Notes under the pieces: model-generated | Told to the model about the DNA's origin: nothing | Database searches by the model: none | What the model saw: the letters and a program-made list of their open reading frames with translations, nothing else | In this document: one piece after another, positions 53,133-60,012 of the stretch | How the letters are laid out: each line of letters opens with the position of its first letter | How positions within the stretch are numbered: the first letter of the stretch is position 1 | Program-made: the position numbers and the translations under genes | Origin: Clostridia bacterium | GTDB taxonomy: Bacteria; Bacillota; Clostridia; Oscillospirales; Acutalibacteraceae | Direction: 5' to 3' | Assembly: GCA_017466365.1 (NCBI GenBank) | Contig: JAFTUG010000013.1 | Coordinates: forward strand, 1-64,000 | Length of the DNA stretch: 64,000 bases

Positions 53133-53153
53133 ATTGTATTGTTTAAAAAACGC

Positions 53154-53183
53154 AACTCGGAGTGCTGTAGCATTCCGAGTTTT
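53154..53183 (+). terminator. Terminator, CTCGGARTGCA hairpin family
   Basis: AACTCGGAGTGC / GCATTCCGAGTT plus TTTT, 22 bases after the LRR-FIVAR gene. Confidence 0.85.
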
Positions 53184-53244
53184 CTTTATCCGAAAAAATA
53201 TTTAAACTAATCTTACACACTTTCACCAAACAGCAAAATTATTG

Positions 53245-53274
53245 TTGTATTTCTCACCCTTTCCATAGTATACT
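53245..53274 (+). promoter_or_regulatory. Probable promoter for the M3 peptidase gene
   Basis: TTGTAT 53245-53250, 18-base spacer, TATACT 53269-53274, 34 bases before ATG 53308. Confidence 0.5.
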
Positions 53275-53307
53275 ATAACTGTTAAATATTCACGGAAGGG
53301 GATAGCT

Positions 53308-54998
53308 ATGAAAGTTTCCGAGATGCCTTATCAGCGAATTACGGTTGAAGAATTCAAAGAGCAGGCTGAAATATAATTGCAAAAATAAAAAATGCCAAAA
53401 ATGCAGAGGAATTAAAAAGTGCAAGAGATGAGTTTAATAAAATAAGCGAAGAGGTTGAAACTGCTTGTTCACTTGCAAACTGTCGCTTTACTCTCAACAC
53501 AAGGGATGAATTCTACAATGCGGAGATGGAATATTACGACAACGCCATGCCGTTTTTCTCCGAGATTGAAAATGAATACAAAAAAGCTATGCTTGATTCC
53601 CCCTACAGGGCAGATGCTGAAAAAATTATAAATCCCAGAGTTTTCAAGGGATTTGAGATGTCACTCAAAACCTTCTCGCCCGAAGTTATTGAGGATTTAC
53701 AGCAGGAAAATGCACTTGTTACAAAGTACTCAAAGTTTATGGGTGAGCTTGAATTTGAGTTTGAGGGCGAAAAAATGCCTCTTTCCGTTTTGAGGGGTAA
53801 ACTCGAAGATGACAGCCGTGAGGTCCGCAGAAAAGCAGCAGAGGCTATCGGCAAAACAATGGAAGCCAACGCCGATACATTTGACGAAATCTTTGACGGT
53901 CTTGTTAAAATCAGAACTCAGATTGCCCGCAAACTCAGCTACAAAAACTTCGTTGAACTCGGTTATTACCGTATGGGCAGGGTAGACTATGACAAAAAAA
54001 TGGTTGCCGCATTCCGCAAGAGTGTTGAAACCGATATTGTGCCTGCCGTTGCCGAACTCAAAGAACGCATCCGCAACCGTCTTGGTCTTGATAAAATAAT
54101 GTACTATGACGATGCAATCAGCGTTACGGGCGAAATGCCCCGACCCGTTATCGGTACGGAAGAAATATTCGCTAACGCACTCAAAATGTATCACGATATG
54201 AAGCACGAAATCGGCGATTTTATGCAGAGAATGCTTGATGCCGAAGCCTTTGACGTTGAAGCCCGTGACGGCAAATTCGGCGGCGGTTACTGCACAACAT
54301 TTGCAAAATACAAGCAGCCGTTTATACTTGCAAACTTCAACGGCACAAGCGGCGATATCGACGTTATCACCCACGAATTCGGTCATGCACTTGCGGCTGA
54401 TTATATGTTCAAATTCGCCGAGCCCGATTATCCTACGGGCATGGAAACTCACGAGTGCCACAGCATGAGCATGGAATTCCTCTGTCATAAATATATGGAT
54501 GATTTTTTCGGTGATAAGTCGGATAAATACCGCTACAAGCATATTGTTGATGCGCTTTCGTTCATTCCTTACGGAACGATTGTTGACGAATTCCAGCACA
54601 TCGTTTATGAAAATCCCGACCTTACACCCGATGAACGCAAGTCGGAATATCTGAAGCTTGAAAGGAAATACAGACCTTATCTTTCATTTGAAGGAATCCC
54701 TTATCTTGAACGCGGCACACGCTGGCAGTATCAAATGCATATTTATGAAAGTCCGTTCTATTATATTGACTACTGTATTGCACAGTGTGTTGCACTCGGT
54801 TTTCTCGGACTTTCAAGGGAAAACTTTGAGGATGCTCTTGGAAAATATGTTGATTTTCTCAAGAAAACGGGAGGGATATCCCTCGGTGAATTAATCGAAG
54901 ACGCAGGGCTAAAATCTCCGTTTGAAGAAGGCGCACTGAATAAAACAGCAAAAGCAGCGATGAAAGCGATAACAGAAGCGGAAACTGAAATAGAATAA
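53308..54998 (+). CDS. pepF: M3 family oligoendopeptidase, frameshifted near the N-terminus
   Basis: The true start is ATG 53308 with GGAAGGGG upstream, reading MKVSEMPYQRITVEEFKEQAEI and then a stop at 53374. Restoring one base near 53371-53378 continues as 'IAKIKNAKNAEELKSARDEF' in the frame that runs to 54998, giving about 563 residues, the usual length for clostridial M3 oligoendopeptidase F. The zinc site H-E-F-G-H is at 54372-54386 ('VITHEFGHALAADY'), with the downstream Glu in 'METHECHSMSMEF'. It cleaves peptides of about 7-17 residues in the cytosol. If the shift is real, only an N-terminally cut product from ATG 53526 could be made, probably non-functional. Confidence 0.88.
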
Positions 54999-55005
54999 TA
55001 ATTGT

Positions 55006-55038
55006 AAAAGCACGGATTATTTTGAGTCCGTGCTTTTT
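55006..55038. terminator. Bidirectional terminator
   Basis: AAAAGCACGGA / TCCGTGCTTTTT between convergent genes. Confidence 0.85.
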
Positions 55039-55399
55039 ATATCATTTTTATTCTTATCGGTTTGCCCGTTTGTTTAACATATTCTATCATGGATTTTGTT
55101 CCCGGGCTGCGACCATCCCAAAAACATATAAAGTAATCCCCGATATCTGCCATCTGCTTATTTCTTATCGGTCCGGCTTTTTTACCAAAACTTTTCCAAT
55201 CTGCAGGATATGTTTCTATTGTATAATTATGTTCTTTTGCGTATTGTTCGCCGAGTGTATCAGTACCCTTGCAAGCACCCGAAACAAAAATCAATGTGTA
55301 TTTTTCTTTGATGTTTTTAACACAAACATCAATAAACATCTTTGCTTCATTATAATTGTTATAATATCTGCAGCCCGAAACAACAATACGTTTTACCGT
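55037..55399 (-). CDS. DUF2493 (YspA-like, SLOG superfamily) protein
   Basis: About 120 residues. The conserved blocks 'RIVVSGCRYYNN', 'LIFVSGACKGTDTLGEQYA', 'YPADWKSFGKKAGPIRNKQM' and 'FWDGRSPGTKSMIEYVK' are those of DUF2493, a SLOG-fold nucleotide- or ligand-binding protein often found in phages and mobile elements. The first block lies upstream of the first ATG (55339). The gene most likely begins at ACG 55399, 8 bases after GGAG (55411-55408). No ATG, GTG or TTG fits in that frame. Either ACG is used or an ATG has mutated. A divergent HTH gene shares the AT-rich upstream region. Confidence 0.8.
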   Translation of the reverse strand, partial: TVKRIVVSGCRYYNNYNEAKMFIDVCVKNIKEKYTLIFVSGACKGTDTLGEQYAKEHNYTIETYPADWKSFGKKAGPIRNKQMADIGDYFICFWDGRSPGTKSMIEYVKQTGKPIRIKMI

Positions 55400-55505
55400 A
55401 CGACCAACTCCGTTATATATATTTATATAAATATATATCTAATCAAGTGAATTGTCAAGGAAATATATCTCTAATAAAATATATTTAGAGGTGTAGAATA
55501 AAACT

Positions 55506-55706
55506 ATGGTAAAAATTATACTTGATAAGGCTTTAGAAAAAGCTGATATAAGCAGATATGAGCTTGCAAAACGCACGGGAATACAGTATCAGATTATAGA
55601 TAATTATTATAAGAATAGGGTTAAGCGTTATGACAGCTATGTTCTTGATAGAATTTGTGAGGCATTGAACTGCGATATCTCGGATATTATTGAATACAAA
55701 AATTAA
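55506..55706 (+). CDS. Small Cro/C1-type helix-turn-helix regulator
   Basis: 66 residues, a single HTH: 'SRYELAKRTGIQYQIIDNYY' and 'YVLDRICEALNCDISDIIEY'. This is the HTH_26 type seen in stand-alone phage- or element-borne repressors. Upstream, CTCTAA (55471) and TTAGAG (55486) form an inverted repeat in very AT-rich DNA, a possible operator. AGAGGTG precedes the ATG. Divergent from the DUF2493 gene, so it may repress it. Confidence 0.82.
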   Translation: MVKIILDKALEKADISRYELAKRTGIQYQIIDNYYKNRVKRYDSYVLDRICEALNCDISDIIEYKN

Positions 55707-55733
55707 GCGCAAGGCATCTGCCCTGCGCTTTTT
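55705..55733. terminator. Bidirectional terminator
   Basis: AAGCGCAAGGCA / GCCCTGCGCTTTTT between the HTH and PepSY genes, which converge. Confidence 0.8.
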
Positions 55734-55738
55734 GTTTG

Positions 55739-56269
55739 CTAATCGTTAAATTCCTTCTCCGATTTTAAGATTTTTCCGTTTTCAGCATCAACCTCGTAAT
55801 CATACTCGTATTTACCAGAATCAAATTCAATTTCATAAACAAGCATGCCTCTTTCTCTGTCAAGCTCGACTTTGTAAAGTTTCACATCGGTTTCAGCAAG
55901 TCCTGCATGAGCAAGAACGGTTTTCTTTGCTTCTTCCTTGGTGATTTTTACTTCGGAGTTAACAACTTTTTCTGTTGCCTTTGGAGCTTCGGTTGATTTT
56001 TTATTTGTGTTATCAGGTGTTTTTTCTTCATTTGGCTGTTCAATTGCTTTCGTGGGCGGCTGAACAGTTTTTTTCTCCGCTTTTTCTTTATCAACGGTTG
56101 GAGCTTCTGTAACTGCTGCAGGTGCAGCAGTTATCAATTCAGGTGCTTGTGTTTCCTGTGCAGATGTTGTTGTTTCAACGGGCGGGGGATTGCTGTTTTC
56201 AGAATTGCAGCCTGCAAGAAGTGCAAAAAGCAATGCAGTCGATGCCAATAATAACAAATATTTTTTCAT
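55739..56269 (-). CDS. PepSY-domain lipoprotein
   Basis: 176 residues. Lipoprotein signal with lipobox L-A-G-C (Cys near 21), a long Thr/Pro/Glu/Lys-rich linker (25-105) and a C-terminal PepSY domain (about 108-174; 'ITKEEAKKTVLAHAGLAETD' and 'EYDYEVDAENGKILKSE'). PepSY domains are thought to inhibit or modulate nearby peptidases at the cell surface. It is flanked by terminators on both sides and so is monocistronic. Confidence 0.88.
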   Translation of the reverse strand: MKKYLLLLASTALLFALLAGCNSENSNPPPVETTTSAQETQAPELITAAPAAVTEAPTVDKEKAEKKTVQPPTKAIEQPNEEKTPDNTNKKSTEAPKATEKVVNSEVKITKEEAKKTVLAHAGLAETDVKLYKVELDRERGMLVYEIEFDSGKYEYDYEVDAENGKILKSEKEFND

Positions 56270-56303
56270 TTTTATTCCTCCCTATTTTCACATCATTAGT
56301 ATA

Positions 56304-56336
56304 AACAAAAAAGAGAGGGCGCAATAACCCTCTCTT
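56304..56336 (-). terminator. Terminator after rubrerythrin
   Basis: Minus strand AAGAGAGGG-TTATTGCG-CCCTCTCTT followed by TTTTG. Confidence 0.8.
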
Positions 56337-56342
56337 AAAGTT

Positions 56343-56888
56343 TTAACCAAAATATCTCTCAAGAAGACCCTGGAATGCCTTGCCGTGTCTTGCTTCGTCA
56401 CGAGCCATTTCGTGAACAGTATCGTGGATAGCATCAAGACCCTGTTCTTTAGCCATTTTTGCAAGCTCAAACTTGCCTGCTGTTGCGCCGTTTTCAGCGT
56501 CAACTCTCATTTCGAGGTTCTTCTTGGTGCTGTCGGTAATAACTTCGCCGAGAAGCTCTGCAAATTTTGCTGCATGTTCTGCTTCTTCATAAGCTGCCTT
56601 TTCCCAGTAAAGACCGATTTCGGGATAACCTTCACGGTGAGCAACTCTTGCCATTGCAAGGTACATACCTACTTCTGAGCATTCGCCTTCAAAGTTAGCT
56701 CTCAAACCGTCGATGATTTCTTGGCTTACGCCTTTTGCAACGCCTACAACGTGTTCAGCAGCCCATGACATTTCGCCGCTCTTTTGTTCATTGAATTTTT
56801 CTGCGGGAACCTTGCACTGGGGGCAGAATTCGGGAGCTGAATCACCTTCGTGAACATAACCGCAAACTGAGCATACAAATTTTTTCAT
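56343..56888 (-). CDS. rbr: Reverse-type rubrerythrin (N-terminal rubredoxin)
   Basis: 181 residues from ATG 56888 (GGAGG 8 bases before; a TTG 15 bases upstream is less likely). An N-terminal rubredoxin site with two C-x-x-C pairs ('[11 protein letters not shown]', 'CPQC') is followed by a ferritin-like di-iron domain with '[20 protein letters not shown]', '[17 protein letters not shown]' and '[16 protein letters not shown]'. It reduces hydrogen peroxide to water in anaerobes. This domain order, opposite to classical rubrerythrin, is typical of clostridial revRbr, which are PerR-controlled; a PerR-like gene lies 50 bases upstream on the same strand. Confidence 0.93.
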   Translation of the reverse strand: MKKFVCSVCGYVHEGDSAPEFCPQCKVPAEKFNEQKSGEMSWAAEHVVGVAKGVSQEIIDGLRANFEGECSEVGMYLAMARVAHREGYPEIGLYWEKAAYEEAEHAAKFAELLGEVITDSTKKNLEMRVDAENGATAGKFELAKMAKEQGLDAIHDTVHEMARDEARHGKAFQGLLERYFG

Positions 56889-56936
56889 AACATTTTCCTC
56901 CAAAATATAAATTTTAAATTATTTTTTATTTATTAC

Positions 56937-57320
56937 TTATCCGAGCTGCTTTGAGCATTCGGAGCAATAGCCTGTGAATAATACGGAATGTGAAATAATC
57001 GTTCCGTCAAATATCTTTGCAGCTTTTTCTGTTAAGCCGCAGTCACCATCAAGAAAAATATCGACAACGCCTGAACACTTAAGGCAGGAGAGGTGATAGT
57101 GCGGTGAAATGTTGCCGTCGTATCTTGCCGTGCCGCCCGAGCCTATACGGATTATTTTGCCGTCGGTTTCAAGCTGTGAAAGGTTTCTGTAAACCGTTGC
57201 AAGACTTAACGCAGGTATCTTTGGCTTGAGTGAAAAATACAAGTCTTCGGCTGTGGGATGATCGTATCGTGAACATAGGTTTTCAAGTATGGCATCTCGC
57301 TGCTTACTGTGTCTTTGCAT
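56937..57320 (-). CDS. perR: Fur-family regulator, PerR-like
   Basis: 127 residues from ATG 57320 (GGAGGTGACA before it). Winged helix 'PALSLATVYRNLSQLETDGK' with the DNA-contact 'ATVYRNL', metal-site His in 'SPHYHLSCLKCSG', and structural zinc cysteines C-x-x-C twice (CLKC, CSEC). The adjacent rubrerythrin argues for PerR (peroxide) rather than Fur (iron). An operator-like palindrome sits next to its own promoter, so it is autoregulated. PerR and Fur cannot be separated by sequence alone here. Confidence 0.87.
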   Translation of the reverse strand: MQRHSKQRDAILENLCSRYDHPTAEDLYFSLKPKIPALSLATVYRNLSQLETDGKIIRIGSGGTARYDGNISPHYHLSCLKCSGVVDIFLDGDCGLTEKAAKIFDGTIISHSVLFTGYCSECSKQLG

Positions 57321-57343
57321 CTTGTCACCTCCGTTTTCAATAA

Positions 57344-57358
57344 CGATAATCGTTATCG
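57344..57358. promoter_or_regulatory. Fur/PerR-type operator
   Basis: CGATAA-TCG-TTATCG, a perfect 6-3-6 palindrome inside a longer run of GATAAT-like hexamers (57343-57370), directly downstream of the perR -10 box. Confidence 0.75.
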
Positions 57359-57366
57359 TTATCATT

Positions 57367-57395
57367 ATTATAGCGGCAGTTTATATGTTTGTCAA
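57367..57395 (-). promoter_or_regulatory. Sigma-A promoter of perR-rbr
   Basis: Minus strand TTGACA (57395-57390), 17 bases, TATAAT (57372-57367), perfect consensus. Confidence 0.85.
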
Positions 57396-57424
57396 TAGGT
57401 TTTTTAAAAAAATTTGAGAAAAAA

Positions 57425-57456
57425 TTTAAAAAACTGCTTCAGTTTCTGAAGCAGTT
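57425..57456 (-). terminator. Terminator of the small membrane protein gene
   Basis: Minus strand AACTGCTTCAG-AAA-CTGAAGCAGTT followed by TTTTT. Confidence 0.8.
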
Positions 57457-57463
57457 CTGTTTC

Positions 57464-57499
57464 TTGTCATTCTGAAAGAGGCAAAGAATCTTTGCGTGA
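57464..57499. repeat. Short dispersed-repeat-like sequence
   Basis: TTGTCATTCTGAAAGAGGCAAAGAATCTTTGC closely recalls the TGTCATTCTGAGCG...AAGAATC intergenic repeat seen in many gut bacteria; one copy only in this window. Recognition is from memory. Confidence 0.35.
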
Positions 57500-57500
57500 A

Positions 57501-57719
57501 TTAATACATTTCCCAATGAAGGCGGATGGCTTCTTTTACAAACTCAACCATCTCTCCGAGATCCATACTTAATATATATTCAAACATATCCGTGTAGAAT
57601 TCAGGATCAAATAATGCGGGAAGCATATGCAGTCCGACTCCTCCGATAAATGCCAACACACATGAAGCCAATATCGGACCTGCAGTGAGAATAATAAGAA
57701 TCATCGGAAAAAGTTCCAT
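57501..57719 (-). CDS. Small membrane protein of unknown function
   Basis: 72 residues. One long hydrophobic N-terminal segment (about 5-37, 'MILIILTAGPILASCVLAFI') is followed by an amphipathic acidic tail ('FEYILSMDLGEMVEFVKEAI'). AAAGGAGG stands about 8 bases before the ATG, and a good terminator follows, so it is very likely a real gene. I do not recognise the family. Divergent from the LytTR-DUF3021 pair, whose repeats lie in the shared gap. Confidence 0.65.
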   Translation of the reverse strand: MELFPMILIILTAGPILASCVLAFIGGVGLHMLPALFDPEFYTDMFEYILSMDLGEMVEFVKEAIRLHWEMY

Positions 57720-57781
57720 TGTAATACCTCCTTTTTGAAAAAATTATATCAAAGTGGCATTGGATTTTCAACAAACTTCGG

Positions 57782-57826
57782 TTTACATCGGTGTAAATCC
57801 CGCTTTACATTTTCAGGTTGTGTAAA
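57782..57826 (+). promoter_or_regulatory. Operator-like repeats, probable LytTR binding site
   Basis: TTTACA at 57782 and 57804 (22 bases apart) and TGTAAA at 57792 and 57821. LytTR proteins bind two direct repeats about two helical turns apart, so the 22-base spacing fits autoregulation. Confidence 0.55.
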
Positions 57827-57903
57827 ATTTTCGACCGAATACCGTGTAACAATTGAAATATGATAAGAATTGATATATCATTTCGGTTGTAAGGAGGCTT
57901 CTT

Positions 57904-58338
57904 ATGAAATTCAGACTTATTATTGATGAAAAACGTGAAGAGGAAGTGATAGTTTATTCTCATAAAGAAACGAAGCTGACCGAAGAAATAAAAAGAATCG
58001 TTGAAAGCGATGCAACCGAACTTGTTGGATATTTTGAAAGAGAAGCATATAGAATAAAGCTTTCAGAGATTTTTTGCTTTGTTGCTCAAGATAATAATGT
58101 TTATGCGATAACAGACAAAAACAGTCTCAAAGTCAAAATGCGTATGTATCAGCTTGAAGAAATGCTTGACGATAATTTTATAAAAATCAATCAGTCTTGT
58201 ATAGTTAGTATAAGACAAATCAGAAAGTTCGACTCTTCTTTTTCGGGGGTTCTCAAAGTTGTGCTGAAAAACGGTTATTCGGATTATGTTTCACGGCGTA
58301 ATATCAAAAAAGTTAAAGAAAGGTTAGGTGTTAAATAA
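57904..58338 (+). CDS. LytTR DNA-binding domain regulator
   Basis: 144 residues. The C-terminal LytTR domain (about 45-142) shows 'FEREAYRIKLSEIFCFVAQD', 'DDNFIKINQSCIVSIRQIRK' and 'YVSRRNIKKVKERLG'. There is no receiver domain, so it is the stand-alone type that is always paired with DUF3021, the next gene, whose start shares one base with its stop. The membrane partner is believed to inhibit the regulator. TAAGGAGG precedes the ATG. Confidence 0.92.
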   Translation: MKFRLIIDEKREEEVIVYSHKETKLTEEIKRIVESDATELVGYFEREAYRIKLSEIFCFVAQDNNVYAITDKNSLKVKMRMYQLEEMLDDNFIKINQSCIVSIRQIRKFDSSFSGVLKVVLKNGYSDYVSRRNIKKVKERLGVK

Positions 58339-58754
58339 TGAACAGATACTTAAAGAATTTTTTGCAAAGAGGTCTTATGTTTGCAGGCTTCGGTCCGATT
58401 GTACTAGGCATAATATTTTTTGTTTTAGAGAAAACTCTTGATGATTTCAATGCAAACGGAGAACAGATTCTGCTTGGCATTGTTTCAACTTATCTGCTTG
58501 CATTTGTTCAGGCGGGTGCAAGCGTATTCAATCAGATTGAGCATTGGTCACTTCCAAAATCGCTGTTTTGCCATTTCGGAATGCTGTATGTTACTTATGT
58601 TCTTTGCTATGTCATCAATTCATGGATACCCTTTGAATGGGCGGTTATAGCGATTTTTACGGCGATTTTTGTTGTAGCATATTTTATAATATGGTTTACG
58701 GTTTATTTTATCGTGAAAGCAACGGGAAAGAAACTTAACGCAACGCTTGAATAG
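58338..58754 (+). CDS. DUF3021 family membrane protein
   Basis: 138 residues, four TM helices, beginning 'FLQRGLMFAGFGPIVLGIIF', with 'GIVSTYLLAFVQAGASVFNQ' and 'FEWAVIAIFTAIFVVAYFII'. It is the cognate membrane partner, probably a sequestering antagonist, of the LytTR regulator directly upstream. Confidence 0.9.
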   Translation: MNRYLKNFLQRGLMFAGFGPIVLGIIFFVLEKTLDDFNANGEQILLGIVSTYLLAFVQAGASVFNQIEHWSLPKSLFCHFGMLYVTYVLCYVINSWIPFEWAVIAIFTAIFVVAYFIIWFTVYFIVKATGKKLNATLE

Positions 58755-58760
58755 TTGAAA

Positions 58761-58798
58761 ACAGACTGCATCGTTATTGATACAGTCCGTAGTTTTAT
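58761..58798 (+). terminator. Terminator after LytTR-DUF3021
   Basis: GACTG-c-ATC / GAT-a-CAGTC with one mismatch, then GTAGTTTTATT. Confidence 0.6.
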
Positions 58799-59265
58799 TC
58801 AGCAAATTTTATAAGCGTTTCGCCGGTCATGCGGTAAATAGTCCAGTCATCCAAGGGTATTGCACCGAGAGAAAGGTAGAAATCAATGCTCGGCTTGTTC
58901 CAATCGAGGCAGCACCATTCAAGTCTGCCGCAGCCTCTTTCAACTGTTATTTTTGCAAGCTGTTTCAAAAGTGCTTTACCGTGCCCCTTCCCTCTGTATT
59001 CGGGAAGAACAAATAAATCCTCAAGATAGATTCCGGATTTACCGAGGAAGGTTGAAAAATTATGAAAGAAAAGTGCAAATCCTACTTCTTTACCGTTATC
59101 AAGTGCGAAAATAACCTCTGCCTTCTTCTTTTCAAATATCCATTCCTTCAATAATTCGGGGGTTGCGGTAACTTCATTTTCCATCTTTTCATATTCTGCA
59201 AGTCCTTTGATGAAACCGAGGATTAAATCTGTATCTTTTTCTGTTGCAAATCTTATTACGTTCAT
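58795..59265 (-). CDS. GNAT family N-acetyltransferase (diamine/thialysine acetyltransferase-like)
   Basis: 156 residues. The acetyl-CoA motif A 'VLPEYRGKGHGKALLKQLA' (R-G-x-G-x-A-type) is preceded by 'LEDLFV', with the C-terminal 'WNKPSIDFYLSLGAIPLDDW' close to spermidine/spermine acetyltransferase-like enzymes. It likely acetylates a polyamine or lysine analog. Monocistronic. Confidence 0.88.
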   Translation of the reverse strand: MNVIRFATEKDTDLILGFIKGLAEYEKMENEVTATPELLKEWIFEKKKAEVIFALDNGKEVGFALFFHNFSTFLGKSGIYLEDLFVLPEYRGKGHGKALLKQLAKITVERGCGRLEWCCLDWNKPSIDFYLSLGAIPLDDWTIYRMTGETLIKFAE

Positions 59266-59431
59266 TTTTTTGCTCCATTGTTTAATGTAATTAATTATAT
59301 CACAATAAGTAATATTATCAACTTAATGTTTTTTATTTTTTCTTAAGGAAATCTTAAAGTTTTCCCCGCTTTTTTATTAGAAATTATTTGGGTATAATAT
59401 GGATGTAATCAAAAAACAGGGGGACAAAACG

Positions 59432-59533
59432 ATGATAATTTTAAAAATCACGGCTATAGCAGCAATTCTTGTGATGACTCTCGGAGTCTGCGTTCTTTCG
59501 GGTAAAGGTTTGTTATCCGAACAGAATGCATGA
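59432..59533 (+). CDS. Small single-pass membrane protein, 33 residues
   Basis: ATG 59432 has CAGGGGGAC about 8 bases upstream and a -10-like TATAAT at 59394-59399. The peptide has a hydrophobic run (IAAILVMTLGVCVL) and ends SGKGLLSEQNA; a Rho-independent terminator follows at 59563. The layout of a free-standing tiny gene is convincing; the function is unknown. Confidence 0.55.
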   Translation: MIILKITAIAAILVMTLGVCVLSGKGLLSEQNA

Positions 59534-59562
59534 AGAAAAAACGGGGAAAGAGAACGGCGGTG

Positions 59563-59600
59563 AAAAGGCACCTTGCACTATGCAGGGTGCCTTAAGTTTT
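59563..59600 (+). terminator. Terminator after the 33-residue gene
   Basis: AAGGCACCTTGCA / TGCAGGGTGCCTT followed by AAGTTTTAT. Confidence 0.75.
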
Positions 59601-59664
59601 ATATAGTTATCATTAATAATCTTAACATAAAAATTCCGCCGACAGCAACAGTCAGCGGTATAAA

Positions 59665-59886
59665 TTATTTTAACTTGGGTGGATATGGTGTTCTTTCATC
59701 TGTTAAATCCATAAGAAAATCAAGACTTGTATTATAAAATTTTGCGAGGATGATTAAGTTCTCTGCTGTCGGCATTAAATCACCTTTTTCGTATTTGGAA
59801 ATCATGCTTTGCGGTATTCCGGTTTCCATTTGAACCTTTAATTGTGTATAGTCGTTAATTACTCTTATAAGCTTTAAGTTCTTCAT
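59665..59886 (-). CDS. Cro/C1-type helix-turn-helix regulator
   Basis: 73 residues from ATG 59886 (GAGGTGG 6 bases before; an in-frame ATG 9 bases upstream is less well placed). HTH_3: 'DYTQLKVQMETGIPQSMISK', 'YEKGDLMPTAENLIILAKFY', then 'TSLDFLMDLTDERTPYP', a very common stand-alone Xre regulator form. Divergent from the zinc-ribbon/Ltp gene, with the shared AT-rich gap containing ATATTCA-type repeats near 59950-59985 that could be its operator. Confidence 0.87.
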   Translation of the reverse strand: MKNLKLIRVINDYTQLKVQMETGIPQSMISKYEKGDLMPTAENLIILAKFYNTSLDFLMDLTDERTPYPPKLK

Positions 59887-60012
59887 AATATCCACCTCGC
59901 ATATTCAATTAAATCATAAAATATGCTTGACATTTATATTTTGTTTGAATATAATATTCACAGGATGAATATATTTCTATATTCATCTTTTATCATTTGA
60001 GGAGGAATATTA

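Noticed and set aside
27476-53183. Treating the repeated hairpins as a CRISPR or an RNA gene family
   Set aside because: Copies are kilobases apart with no regular spacing, and each lies right after a gene with a T run, so they are terminators.
53730-54599. 289-codon minus-strand frame opposite pepF
   Set aside because: Same reasoning: shadow of the M3 peptidase gene, with no start site and a His/Phe/Val-rich translation.
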